Below are positions 27,797 through 36,193 of a stretch of DNA of 64,000 bases, piece after piece. Numbering within the stretch: position 1 is the stretch's first letter; the number at the start of each line of letters is the position of its first letter. Both the position numbers and the translations under genes were made by a program. The notes below the pieces were generated by a model. It was not told the origin of the DNA. It worked only from the letters and a program-made list of their open reading frames with translations, and did not search any database. Origin of the DNA: Kiritimatiellia bacterium (GTDB lineage Bacteria; Verrucomicrobiota; Kiritimatiellia; RFP12; UBA1067); assembly GCA_017514235.1 (NCBI GenBank), contig JAFWKK010000003.1, positions 1 through 64,000 of the forward strand. The letters run 5' to 3'.

Positions 27797-29494
27797 ATGT
27801 CCGACGACCTAAAACACGAATGCGCCATAGCGATGGTGGTCTTGAGAAAGCCACGCCTCTCCGGCGAGCGTCCGAGACAGGACGATGTCTCCGCAGCAAG
27901 CGACATCGGCGGCACGAAGCTGTCGCTTCTTCTCGAAAAGCAGCACAACCGCGGGCAGGACGGCGCGGGCGCGGCAATCCTGGCCGCCGATCCCGAGCCG
28001 GGCGAGACGCCGTACTGGATAGGCAAGTCAGCGTCGGCCACGCCGCTTGCCGACGTGCTGGGCATGATCGCCAAGCGGGGTCGCAACAAGACAGACGAAC
28101 GCATCTTCCTCGGCCACCTCCGTTACGCAACGTTCGGCAAGAACGACGCCGCCTTCTGCCACCCGTTCGTCCACGAGGCGAGCGAACTGAGCCATACCCT
28201 TGTCCTCGCGGGCAACTTCAACCTCACGAACGCCGCAGAGCTTTTCGAAGACTACAGGCGGCACGGGGCCTTCCCGACGAGCAAGTCCGACGGCTACCTC
28301 ATTACCGAGCTTGTCGCCCATGAGCTTGAGCGCGGCAACACGCTTGCCGACGCGCTATCGAAGGTGCTTGCCGGCGCCGACGGCGCCTGGACGCTCTGCG
28401 GGATGACGGGCGACGGGTGGGCGTTCGCGACGCGCGATCCTTACGGCATAAGGCCAGGCTACTGCTACATCGATGAAAACGCGGTTGTCGTCGCAAGCGA
28501 ACGCCCGGCGATACAGGCGACCTTCGACGTACTTCCGGAAGCCGTGAAGGAGCTGCCGCCGGGCGAAGCGCTCGTCGTTTCTCCCGCTGGCGAAGTTCAG
28601 CAAACCAAGCTGGGGGCCGATGTCACCCCCGACCCACGCCCCTGCTCCTTCGAGCGAATCTATTTCTCGCGCGCCAACGATGCCGACATCCACCATGAGC
28701 GCAGGGCGCTTGGCGCCACCCTTCTGCCGCAGATACTGGAAGCCGCCGCCGCACCGCTGGAAGACATATTCTTCAGTTACATTCCCAACTCGGCCAGGAT
28801 CGCGTTCCACGGACTCCTTGAAAAGCTTTTCAAGATGGCTTCGGATTCTTCAACGCATGCCATGCCTCGCTTCGGCGAGATAGCCGTCAAGGATGCGAAA
28901 TTCCGCACCTTCATTGCAGATGCAGCCGCGCGACGCGAATTCTACAAGCACGTATACGATGTTACCTACGGACTGGTCCGCCCCGACAGGGACACGCTGG
29001 TCGTCCTTGACGACTCCATCGTCCGCGGCAATACGATGAAGAACGCAATCCTGCCGATGCTCGACCGGCTCGGCCCAAAACGCATAGTCATAGCCTCCTC
29101 TGCGCCGCCGATCCGCTACCCTGACTGCTACGGCATCGACATGTCGACGCTTGGCGAACTTGTCGCGTTCCGTGCGCTCGTCAACCTCCTTGGAAAGACC
29201 GCGGAAGTCGAACTGCAACAGGCCGTTTCGGCCCCTGGCAATCCACTTGAAGCGCTCTACGCCCGCTTCACTGACACGGAACACACCGCCGAGATCGCCA
29301 GGCTTCTCACGCCGCCCGGCATGAAGGCCGAAGTCGTCGTCGTTTACCAGACCGTCGAGTCGCTGCGGAAATGCCTGGGGCCTTCTATAGGAGACTGGTA
29401 CTTCACAGGCAACTATCCGACACCCGGCGGCTACAAGGTTCTCCACAAGGCGCTCGCCAACTACCTGGAGCACAGGGCAGAGCGGTCTTACTAG
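27797..29494 (+). CDS. purF: Amidophosphoribosyltransferase
   Basis: PurF performs the first committed step of purine synthesis, making phosphoribosylamine from PRPP and glutamine. The 565-residue protein has an Ntn amidotransferase domain whose nucleophile is C9 (LKHECAIA), implying an eight-residue propeptide. QHNRGQDGAG and the DPYGIRP block follow. The phosphoribosyltransferase PRPP loop is VVLDDSIVRGNTMK. It is longer than most PurF proteins (about 470-510 residues), with extra residues in the N-terminal domain and the C-terminal tail. It starts four bases after gltD. Confidence 0.93.
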   Translation: MSDDLKHECAIAMVVLRKPRLSGERPRQDDVSAASDIGGTKLSLLLEKQHNRGQDGAGAAILAADPEPGETPYWIGKSASATPLADVLGMIAKRGRNKTDERIFLGHLRYATFGKNDAAFCHPFVHEASELSHTLVLAGNFNLTNAAELFEDYRRHGAFPTSKSDGYLITELVAHELERGNTLADALSKVLAGADGAWTLCGMTGDGWAFATRDPYGIRPGYCYIDENAVVVASERPAIQATFDVLPEAVKELPPGEALVVSPAGEVQQTKLGADVTPDPRPCSFERIYFSRANDADIHHERRALGATLLPQILEAAAAPLEDIFFSYIPNSARIAFHGLLEKLFKMASDSSTHAMPRFGEIAVKDAKFRTFIADAAARREFYKHVYDVTYGLVRPDRDTLVVLDDSIVRGNTMKNAILPMLDRLGPKRIVIASSAPPIRYPDCYGIDMSTLGELVAFRALVNLLGKTAEVELQQAVSAPGNPLEALYARFTDTEHTAEIARLLTPPGMKAEVVVVYQTVESLRKCLGPSIGDWYFTGNYPTPGGYKVLHKALANYLEHRAERSY

Positions 29495-29506
29495 AAATCT
29501 CGCAAT

Positions 29507-29512
29507 ATGTAA
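29507..29512 (+). promoter_or_regulatory. Extra half-site ATGTAA upstream of carA
   Basis: This lone arm of the palindrome lies just after the purF stop codon and about three helical turns upstream of the full carA site. Confidence 0.3.
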
Positions 29513-29529
29513 TCGGTCCGCAAACCGTT

Positions 29530-29544
29530 TTACACCGGATGTAA
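29530..29544. promoter_or_regulatory. TTACAC-N3-ATGTAA activator site for carA
   Basis: TTACACCGGATGTAA differs from the two sites in the gltB-glnN gap by one arm base. Its centre (29537) is 53 bp upstream of the carA -12 C. Confidence 0.72.
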
Positions 29545-29575
29545 CAAGGGCCGCGCCAACAGGCGGAATGCGACT

Positions 29576-29592
29576 TGGCACAGAATGTGCTA
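29576..29592 (+). promoter_or_regulatory. Sigma-54 (-24/-12) promoter of carA-pyrG
   Basis: TGGCACAGAATGTGCTA has the invariant GG and GC 12 bp apart. The -12 C at 29590 predicts a start near 29602, three bases before the carA ATG. Confidence 0.83.
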
Positions 29593-29604
29593 AACTAGTT
29601 TTGT

Positions 29605-30774
29605 ATGGACTATCTTGAGAAATGGAAGCGCGAGCGCGAACGCAAGGCGTTCCTTGCGCTTGATGACGGTTCCGTGTTCCATGGAGTGGCATTCGGCGCA
29701 GAAAAAGAGTCGTTCGGTGAAGTCGTTTTCAACACCGGCATGAGCGGCTATCAGGAAATACTGACCGATCCCTCCTACGCCGGGCAGTTCGTTATCCTCA
29801 CCACTGCCGAAGTCGGCAACTACGGAATCAACGGCGCAGATACGGAAAGTCGCGCACTTTTCTTGTCGGGGCTTGTGATAGGCGACTTGACTGCGCCAAG
29901 CAACTGGAGAAGCGAAAAGAGCCTCGACGATTACCTCCGGGAGAACGGCATACCCGGCATCTACGGCGTCGACACCCGTGCGCTTGCCTTGCACATAAGA
30001 GAACACGGCAACAGAAAAGCCCGCCTCGTTCTCGGAGACGGGCCGAACGGTTCGGTCGATACCGGGAGCATGGAACGAGAGGCCGTCGCCAAGGCGCGCG
30101 AATGGGAAGGTCTTGACGGGCAGGACTACGCGGCGAAGGTGACGTGCAAAAAAGCCTACGAATTTGACGCAAAGCAAGAAGCGGAAGACCAGGAGCGCAA
30201 AATGCCTCACGTCGTCTGCTACGACTTCGGCGTGAAGACCAACATACTGCGTTCGCTCGCGGCATGGGCACGCGTGACGGTCGTGCCGGCGAAAGCGACT
30301 GCCGAAGACGTGCTGGCAATGCAGCCTGACGGAGTCTTCCTGTCCAACGGCCCTGCTGACCCCGCCGCCGTCACCTACGCCATAGAGAACATACGGAAGC
30401 TGCTGGGAAACGGAGCTTCCTCGCAAAAGCCGATTCCCGTCATGGGAATCTGCCTGGGGCATCAGCTTCTCGCCATTGCCTGCGGCGCAAAGACCGCACG
30501 TCTAAAGTTCGGGCACCACGGCTGCAACCATCCGGTAAAGAACCTCTTGACGGGCAAAGTCGAGATAACGAGCCAGAACCACAACTTCGCCGTTGTCGCG
30601 GGCTCGTTGCCGGACTGCCTTGAGGTGACGCACGTCAACCTCAACGACGAAACGATAGAGGGAATCCGTCACAAGACGCTCCCCGCGTTTTCGGTGCAGT
30701 ACCACCCGGAGGCATGCCCGGGGCCGCACGACAGCGCATACCTCTTCGCGGAGTTCAGGAAGATGCTTCCATGA
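29605..30774 (+). CDS. carA: Carbamoyl-phosphate synthase small subunit
   Basis: CarA hydrolyses glutamine to supply ammonia for carbamoyl phosphate, a precursor of pyrimidines and arginine. The 389-residue protein has the N-terminal CarA domain ([31 protein letters not shown]) and a class I amidotransferase domain with nucleophile C283 (GICLGHQ) and a [11 protein letters not shown]is/Glu pair. A basic stretch of about 13 residues ([12 protein letters not shown]) precedes the usual start; no downstream in-frame ATG fits, so the ATG at 29605 stands. It overlaps pyrG by ATGA. carB is not in the window. The ATG is almost at the predicted transcription start. Confidence 0.96.
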   Translation: MDYLEKWKRERERKAFLALDDGSVFHGVAFGAEKESFGEVVFNTGMSGYQEILTDPSYAGQFVILTTAEVGNYGINGADTESRALFLSGLVIGDLTAPSNWRSEKSLDDYLRENGIPGIYGVDTRALALHIREHGNRKARLVLGDGPNGSVDTGSMEREAVAKAREWEGLDGQDYAAKVTCKKAYEFDAKQEAEDQERKMPHVVCYDFGVKTNILRSLAAWARVTVVPAKATAEDVLAMQPDGVFLSNGPADPAAVTYAIENIRKLLGNGASSQKPIPVMGICLGHQLLAIACGAKTARLKFGHHGCNHPVKNLLTGKVEITSQNHNFAVVAGSLPDCLEVTHVNLNDETIEGIRHKTLPAFSVQYHPEACPGPHDSAYLFAEFRKMLP

Positions 30775-32411
30775 AAAAGCAAGTCAAATACGTCTTCATC
30801 ACCGGCGGCGTGGTAAGCTCCCTCGGCAAGGGCGTGACAAGCGCGTCGCTCGCGTTGCTCCTGAAGAGCCGCGGGTACAAGGTGTTCATGCAAAAGCTCG
30901 ACCCCTACCTCAACGTCGACCCCGGCACGATGTCCCCATACCAGCACGGCGAGGTGTTCGTGACGGACGACGGAGCGGAGACGGACCTCGACCTCGGCCA
31001 CTACGAGCGCTTCGCGGACGTGACCTGCACCAAGGCGAGCAACTACACGTCGGGACGCATCTACTCCGCCGTACTCGCCCGCGAACGCGCCGGCGGCTAT
31101 CTGGGCGGAACGGTTCAGGTCGTGCCGCATGTCACTGACGAGATCAAGGCGGCGATCCGTTCGGCCGGCGAGCACGACTGCGACATCGTGCTCTGCGAAA
31201 TAGGCGGCGTCTCAGGCGACATCGAGTCGCTGCCGTTCCTTGAGGCGGCGCGGCAGTTCCGCTTCGAGGAAGGAGGCGAAAACACGTGCTTCATGCACCT
31301 TACGCTCGTGCCATACCTCAAGGCTGCGGGCGAACTGAAGACGAAGCCGTCGCAGCATTCCGTCGGAATGCTCCGCAACATCGGCATAATCCCAGACATC
31401 CTCGTATGCCGCACGGAAATGCCGATTCCAGAGGAGCACATGCAGAAGCTCGCCATGTTCTGCAACGTCCGCAGGGAGTGCGTCATCGAGGAAAAGGACG
31501 TGGCGGACTCGGTCTACGCAGTGCCGAGGGAATTGCGCAAGCAAGGCCTGGACGAGCAGGTGCTGCGCCAGCTGCACCTCGACATCTGGCCCATAAAGCA
31601 TACGGTGTGGGACACTCTCGTCAGGAAGACGACGCAGCCTAAGAGACGCTGCAAGATCGCGCTCGTCGGCAAGTACATCGCAATACGCGACGCTTACAAG
31701 TCGATCCACGAAGCGTTGCAGCACGCCGGCATGGCGAAAGGCTGCAAAGTGGAGGTCGTGCCGGTCGAAGCGGAGGAAATCGCGTCCGCGAAAAATGCAA
31801 AGGCCGCGAAGACGCTGGGCGGCGCGGACGGCATACTCGTGCCAGGCGGCTTCGGGTCGCGTGGCGTGGAAGGAAAGATCGCGGCGATACGGTACGCCCG
31901 CGAGCACCGGATTCCTTTTCTCGGCATCTGCCTTGGAATGCAGTGTGCGGTCATCGAGTATGCGCGGGACGTCCTTGGCTGGGCGGACGCCAACTCCACC
32001 GAGTTCGACGAGAAGACGTCGCATCCCGTCATCGACCTGATGGAGGAACAGCGCGGCATAACGCAGAAAGGCGGCACCATGCGACTCGGCGCGTATCCGT
32101 GCGCATTGAAGAAGAACTCTCTCGCCGCCAGGCTGTACAAGGCGAAATCCATATCCGAGCGTCACCGCCACCGTTATGAACTGGCGAACGAAGGCGAGGC
32201 GAGGGCCGCGCTCGTCGAGGCCGGGCTTCAGGTTTCCGGCATTTCTCCCGATGGCAAGCTGGTCGAAGTCGTGGAACTGCCCAAGCACCCGTACTTCATC
32301 GCATGCCAGTTCCACCCGGAGTTCAAGTCGCGCCCGACTGCACCCCATCCGCTCTTTCTCGGCCTTGTCTCTGCAGCGCTGAAGAAGAAGTCAGGTCGGT
32401 CACTGCCATGA
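30771..32411 (+). CDS. pyrG: CTP synthase
   Basis: CTP synthase aminates UTP using glutamine and ATP. The ATG at 30771 sits in an ATGA overlap with carA and gives 546 residues, the normal size; the frame is open to 30714. The N-terminal amidoligase domain has [16 protein letters not shown] (P-loop) and the C-terminal class I amidotransferase has FLGICLGMQ with its catalytic cysteine and FHPEFKSRP. It is co-transcribed with carA from the sigma-54 promoter. It converges with ispF across 63 bases that show no clear terminator. Confidence 0.98.
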   Translation: MKKQVKYVFITGGVVSSLGKGVTSASLALLLKSRGYKVFMQKLDPYLNVDPGTMSPYQHGEVFVTDDGAETDLDLGHYERFADVTCTKASNYTSGRIYSAVLARERAGGYLGGTVQVVPHVTDEIKAAIRSAGEHDCDIVLCEIGGVSGDIESLPFLEAARQFRFEEGGENTCFMHLTLVPYLKAAGELKTKPSQHSVGMLRNIGIIPDILVCRTEMPIPEEHMQKLAMFCNVRRECVIEEKDVADSVYAVPRELRKQGLDEQVLRQLHLDIWPIKHTVWDTLVRKTTQPKRRCKIALVGKYIAIRDAYKSIHEALQHAGMAKGCKVEVVPVEAEEIASAKNAKAAKTLGGADGILVPGGFGSRGVEGKIAAIRYAREHRIPFLGICLGMQCAVIEYARDVLGWADANSTEFDEKTSHPVIDLMEEQRGITQKGGTMRLGAYPCALKKNSLAARLYKAKSISERHRHRYELANEGEARAALVEAGLQVSGISPDGKLVEVVELPKHPYFIACQFHPEFKSRPTAPHPLFLGLVSAALKKKSGRSLP

Positions 32412-32474
32412 CGGCAATCGTCGCAAGGCATCCGGTGTCATATCCCTTTTCCGTGCTCATGCATCATCCAAATT

Positions 32475-32969
32475 TCAGATTTTCCCGCCGGTCTCTTTTG
32501 CTGTTGAGACAAGGGCCACGGCATATGCGGCGAGGCCCGTGCCGGCACCGATGGCGTCCATGCGCTCGTTGGTCTTGCCCTTTACGCTGACAGCCGAGAC
32601 GGGAACCCCCAGAAGCCCTGCAAGCCGCTCGCGGATTGCGCCGATTTTAGGACTCAGCTTCGGCCGTTCACAGACGACGGTGGCATCTATGTTGCCGATG
32701 CCAAAGCCTGCGGACGCCAGTTCGGCGACAACCGACTTCAGCATTGCCGCAGAGTCGGCGCCACACCACTTCGGATCGTCATCTGGAAAGTGCGAGCCGA
32801 TGTCGCCGAGCGCCGCCGCGCCAAGAAGCGCATCGATCACGGCGTGAAGAAGCGCGTCCGCATCGGAATGCCCTTCAAGCCCCGGCTCCCCGGGGAACTC
32901 AACCCCGCCCAGCACAAGCCGCCGTCCTTCTGTAAAGCGGTGCGAGTCGTATCCGAATCCGATTCTCAT
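32475..32969 (-). CDS. ispF: 2-C-methyl-D-erythritol 2,4-cyclodiphosphate synthase
   Basis: IspF cyclises CDP-methylerythritol phosphate in the MEP isoprenoid pathway. The ATG at 32969 overlaps the stop of the upstream decarboxylase gene (ATGA) and gives 164 residues, the normal size; the long open frame beyond is an artefact of GC content. Metal ligands are D8 and H10 (GYDSHRF). The conserved HSDADALLHAVIDALLGAA and GDIGSHFPDDD blocks, and the C-terminal VKGKTNERMDAIG, are present. Confidence 0.97.
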   Translation of the reverse strand: MRIGFGYDSHRFTEGRRLVLGGVEFPGEPGLEGHSDADALLHAVIDALLGAAALGDIGSHFPDDDPKWCGADSAAMLKSVVAELASAGFGIGNIDATVVCERPKLSPKIGAIRERLAGLLGVPVSAVSVKGKTNERMDAIGAGTGLAAYAVALVSTAKETGGKI

Positions 32970-33505
32970 GCGCGAGTCATTTCGGAAACGACCTTGAATA
33001 TCTCCGCCGGCGAAGCCATGCGGCCACGACCGCAAGAGCCGCAGGCGAGCTCGCCGTCGGACGGCGAGACGACACGCACTCCGCGATTCGCAAGTGCGGC
33101 GATGTTCTCCTGCGTCGCCGCATTTTCCCACATGCCGTCGTTCATGGCCGGCGCGACTACGATTGGCGCACGCGTCGCCAGAAGCACGGAAGCAAGCAGG
33201 TTGTCCGCAATGCCAAAGCGCATCTTGGCGAGCGTGTTCGCCGTCGCCGGCGCGACGACCACGACGTCGGCAACTTCCGCAAGCGCGACGTGCTCGGGCT
33301 TCCATTCCTCGGGCGGAGCGAACTGGTCTACGCTTACCGGATGACGCGAAAGAGTCTGAAACGTTAGCGGACGGACAAACTCCGTCGCCGCCGGCGTCAT
33401 GATGACCGTCACGTCGTCGCCGTCCCTAACGAAAAGCCTCAACAGCTCCGCCGCCTTGTAGGCCGCGATGGAACCGGTCACGCCCAATGCTATCTTCCTC
33501 TTCAT
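32966..33505 (-). CDS. coaC: Phosphopantothenoylcysteine decarboxylase (CoaC-type flavoprotein)
   Basis: This 179-residue flavoprotein decarboxylates phosphopantothenoylcysteine in coenzyme A synthesis. The ATG at 33505 has GGAGG upstream. Signatures are TGSIAAYKAAELLR (FMN binding), the PAMNDGMW substrate loop, and ACGSCGRGRM with the active-site cysteine. Only the CoaC half is present; in most bacteria CoaC is fused to CoaB, and no CoaB domain follows. So either CoaB is elsewhere or this is another member of the HFCD flavoprotein family. Confidence 0.85.
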   Translation of the reverse strand: MKRKIALGVTGSIAAYKAAELLRLFVRDGDDVTVIMTPAATEFVRPLTFQTLSRHPVSVDQFAPPEEWKPEHVALAEVADVVVVAPATANTLAKMRFGIADNLLASVLLATRAPIVVAPAMNDGMWENAATQENIAALANRGVRVVSPSDGELACGSCGRGRMASPAEIFKVVSEMTRA

Positions 33506-33531
33506 CTTAAGGTCTTGCCTCCGAGACGCCT

Positions 33532-34935
33532 TCAATCCTGAACGACGACCTTGCCTGGATTCAGTATGTTCTTCGGGTCGAACGCCGCCTTTATGCCGCG
33601 CATGAGCGAACGGACCTCGGGCGCAAGCGACTCGGCAAGGTACGGACGCTTAGCGCTGCCGATGCCGTGCTCGCCGCTGACCTGTCCGCCGAGTTCGCGC
33701 GCCCGCGCATACAGGTCCTCGAACACCGCCGAAAGCTTCGACTTCCACTCCGCTTCGCCAAGATCGTCCCTAAGGACGTAGATGTGAAGGTTGCCGTCGC
33801 CTGCGTGGCCGAACGAACGGATGCGCACGCCGTGACGCTTCTGGAGCCCGTGCGAAAAGAGCACGAACTCGGCAACGTGCGCGCGCGGCACGACGACGTC
33901 GCACTCGTCCATCTCCGTGGTAGACGCCTTGATGGCCTCCAGGAACGCGCCGCGCGCCGACCAGATGGACTCGTTGCGCTCCGGCGTGTCGGATATGAAC
34001 ACATCCTTCGCCCCGTTCGCCAGGCACGTCTTCGCCGCCGCATCCCACGCAAGGTCCACCTCCTCTCGGCTCGCGCCGTCGAACGTAAGGAGAAGGTATG
34101 CGTCGGCCGAGCTGTCGGGGAACTTCCGCGCCTGGAACTTCTCCGCCGCAAGAATGACCTCTCGCTCCATGAACTCCACGGCCGTCGGCACGCTCGCCGC
34201 GCGTATGACCTCCGGAACGGTGCGGATCGCCGCGGCAAGGTCGGGGAACGGCACAAGAAGCGAAATCTTCGCCTTCGGGAGCGGCAGCAGCCTGAGCGTC
34301 GCGCGAGCGACGATGCCGAGCGTGCCCTCTGAGCCTACGATAAGGTCCTTCAGCGAATAGCCGGACGAGTTCTTGGCTATCTTGCCGCCGAGCTCCACGA
34401 CGTCGCCGTTCGGCAGAACGACCGTGAGCGCACGCACGTAGTCGCGCGTGACGCCGTATTTGACTGCGCGCATGCCGCCCGCGTTGGTGGAGATGTTGCC
34501 GCCGATGGTCGCAGTCTTCTCGCCAGGGTCCGGCGGATAGAAGAAGCCTCTCTCCTCAACGTACTTTGCGACGTCCATCAGCAGCACTCCAGGCTCTACG
34601 GTAAGCGTCATGTTCTTCTCGTCAAGCTCGATGACATTCGTCATGCCGCTTGTGTCGAGGAGTATGCCGCCCTCAAGCGGAACCGCCCCGCCGACAAGCC
34701 CCGTGCCGCTGCCGCGGACGGTCACTGGCAGGTCATGCCCGTATGCATAGCGCATCACCTGCGAGATCTCGCCTATGGAGAGAACCTGAACCCGCGCGTC
34801 GGGGCGTGCGAATGCGCCGCCCAGCTCGTCGTGGCAGTAGTCCTCGCCCACCGCGTCGCGCGCCGTCACGCGCTCGTCGCCGCATAGCGACTTCAGGAAC
34901 GCGAGGTCGTCATCGTCAAACGCCTTGTAGCTCAT
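33532..34935 (-). CDS. FAD-linked dehydrogenase (GlcD/LctD type, lactate or 2-hydroxyacid)
   Basis: The ATG at 34935 has GGAGG in front and overlaps the etfA stop by ATGA. The 467-residue cytoplasmic flavoprotein has the PCMH-type FAD domain ([29 protein letters not shown] followed by [20 protein letters not shown]) and the C-terminal FAD-oxidase domain ([38 protein letters not shown]). These blocks are very like those of the LctD subunit of the electron-bifurcating lactate dehydrogenase of acetogens. With etfA and etfB next to it, lactate or a related hydroxyacid is the most likely substrate. Confidence 0.9.
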   Translation of the reverse strand: MSYKAFDDDDLAFLKSLCGDERVTARDAVGEDYCHDELGGAFARPDARVQVLSIGEISQVMRYAYGHDLPVTVRGSGTGLVGGAVPLEGGILLDTSGMTNVIELDEKNMTLTVEPGVLLMDVAKYVEERGFFYPPDPGEKTATIGGNISTNAGGMRAVKYGVTRDYVRALTVVLPNGDVVELGGKIAKNSSGYSLKDLIVGSEGTLGIVARATLRLLPLPKAKISLLVPFPDLAAAIRTVPEVIRAASVPTAVEFMEREVILAAEKFQARKFPDSSADAYLLLTFDGASREEVDLAWDAAAKTCLANGAKDVFISDTPERNESIWSARGAFLEAIKASTTEMDECDVVVPRAHVAEFVLFSHGLQKRHGVRIRSFGHAGDGNLHIYVLRDDLGEAEWKSKLSAVFEDLYARARELGGQVSGEHGIGSAKRPYLAESLAPEVRSLMRGIKAAFDPKNILNPGKVVVQD

Positions 34936-36125
34936 TTCGCCTCCTTCTTCGCCTTGACGCGGGCAATGAGTTCCGGCACAATGGCGTACAGGTCGCCGAC
35001 GAGGCCAATGTGCGCGACCTTGAATATCGACGCCTTCGGGTCGGAGTTGATGGCCACAATTGTCTCCGAGCCGCTCATGCCAGCCACGAACTGTATCGCG
35101 CCAGAGACGCCGCAGGTGATTATCAGCTTCGGCTTCACGGTGCGCCCCGAAAGGCCGATCTGACGCTTCGCGTCGAGCCACCCGGCCTCCACCACGGCGC
35201 GCGTCGAGGCGACCTCGCCGCCCAGAAGCCCCGCCAGCTCCTTCAGCATCGCAATGTCCTCGGGACGCTTCACGCCGCGCCCGCAGACGACGAGCACATC
35301 GGCCTCCTCGATGCCCTTCTCGGAGCTTTTCGGCGTTCGCGCGATGATCTCGATCTTAGACAGAAGCCTGTCCGGCGCAAGCGTCCGGCGGACGACCCGC
35401 CCGTGCGGTTCGCCCTTCGGAGGGGCGGAGAATATCTTGTAGCGCACCGTAGCGAACTGCGGACGATGGCGCGGCGTGTTGATGTGCGCCATGATGTTGC
35501 CGCCGTAGGCCGGGCGTATCTGGTCGAGGTCGGTCGAGGCCGACATGTCCAGAACCGTGCAGTCTGCGGTAAGCCCGGTGCGGAAGCGGGCCGCCACGCG
35601 AGGCGCGAGGGAACGTCCGTTCACCGTGCCGCCCACAAGCACCGACGACGGACGCACAACGTTGATGAAGTCCTCAAGCGCATTGGCATAGGGCTCGATG
35701 CGGAAGTTCTCGAAGGCCGGGTCTTCGTAGACGTACACCTCGTCGGCCCCGCAGGCAAGCAGCTTCTCGACGGCGTCGCCGGTCTTCGCGCCGATGACGA
35801 CCGCCTGCACAGGATGGTCGATCTTCGCGGCAAGCTCGCGGGCCTTGCCGAGAAGCTCAAGCCCGACGGGGTGCAGCGCGCCGTCTGGAGCGACCTCGGC
35901 GACGACGGCCACGCCGCGCCACGCCGACTTGTCGACGCCCGGGGCGGAGTCGTCAACGAACTCGAACGCTCCGCCGCCCTTGCGGATGCACAGGCGGCAC
36001 ATGCGGCAGCCAGCCCCGATCTCCAGCTCCCCCGCCGCGTTCTCGGCGATTGCCCCGAACGGACACAGCGCCTTCGCCGCCTCGCGGTCGTCTACCTTCG
36101 ACTGGTGTATCTTGATACATGACAT
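34932..36125 (-). CDS. etfA: Electron-transfer flavoprotein alpha subunit with N-terminal 4Fe-4S domain (LctC-like)
   Basis: The 397-residue protein passes electrons to the FAD-linked dehydrogenase. The first 60 residues are a ferredoxin-like domain with four cysteines (C21 in LCPFGAI; C40, C43, C46 in CRMCRLC), enough for one 4Fe-4S cluster. The EtfA alpha/beta domain follows, then the FAD-binding C-terminal domain ([30 protein letters not shown]). An N-terminal cluster domain marks the LctC-type EtfA of bifurcating complexes. EtfB is not adjacent: a glycoside hydrolase gene lies between them. An extended -10 promoter precedes it. Confidence 0.92.
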   Translation of the reverse strand: MSCIKIHQSKVDDREAAKALCPFGAIAENAAGELEIGAGCRMCRLCIRKGGGAFEFVDDSAPGVDKSAWRGVAVVAEVAPDGALHPVGLELLGKARELAAKIDHPVQAVVIGAKTGDAVEKLLACGADEVYVYEDPAFENFRIEPYANALEDFINVVRPSSVLVGGTVNGRSLAPRVAARFRTGLTADCTVLDMSASTDLDQIRPAYGGNIMAHINTPRHRPQFATVRYKIFSAPPKGEPHGRVVRRTLAPDRLLSKIEIIARTPKSSEKGIEEADVLVVCGRGVKRPEDIAMLKELAGLLGGEVASTRAVVEAGWLDAKRQIGLSGRTVKPKLIITCGVSGAIQFVAGMSGSETIVAINSDPKASIFKVAHIGLVGDLYAIVPELIARVKAKKEAK

Positions 36126-36157
36126 GGTGACTTGAATTTTCTACCCTATGCTCATGA

Positions 36158-36166
36158 ATAATACCA
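36158..36166 (-). promoter_or_regulatory. Extended -10 promoter of etfA
   Basis: On the minus strand TGGTATTAT matches the extended -10 pattern found elsewhere in the window. It gives etfA and the dehydrogenase their own promoter despite the inserted hydrolase gene upstream. Confidence 0.5.
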
Positions 36167-36193
36167 TAATCTACCCCTCAAGCGCAATGGCCG

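Noticed and set aside
32412..32474. Terminator between pyrG and ispF
   Set aside because: I see no stable hairpin with a U-tract in these 63 bases.
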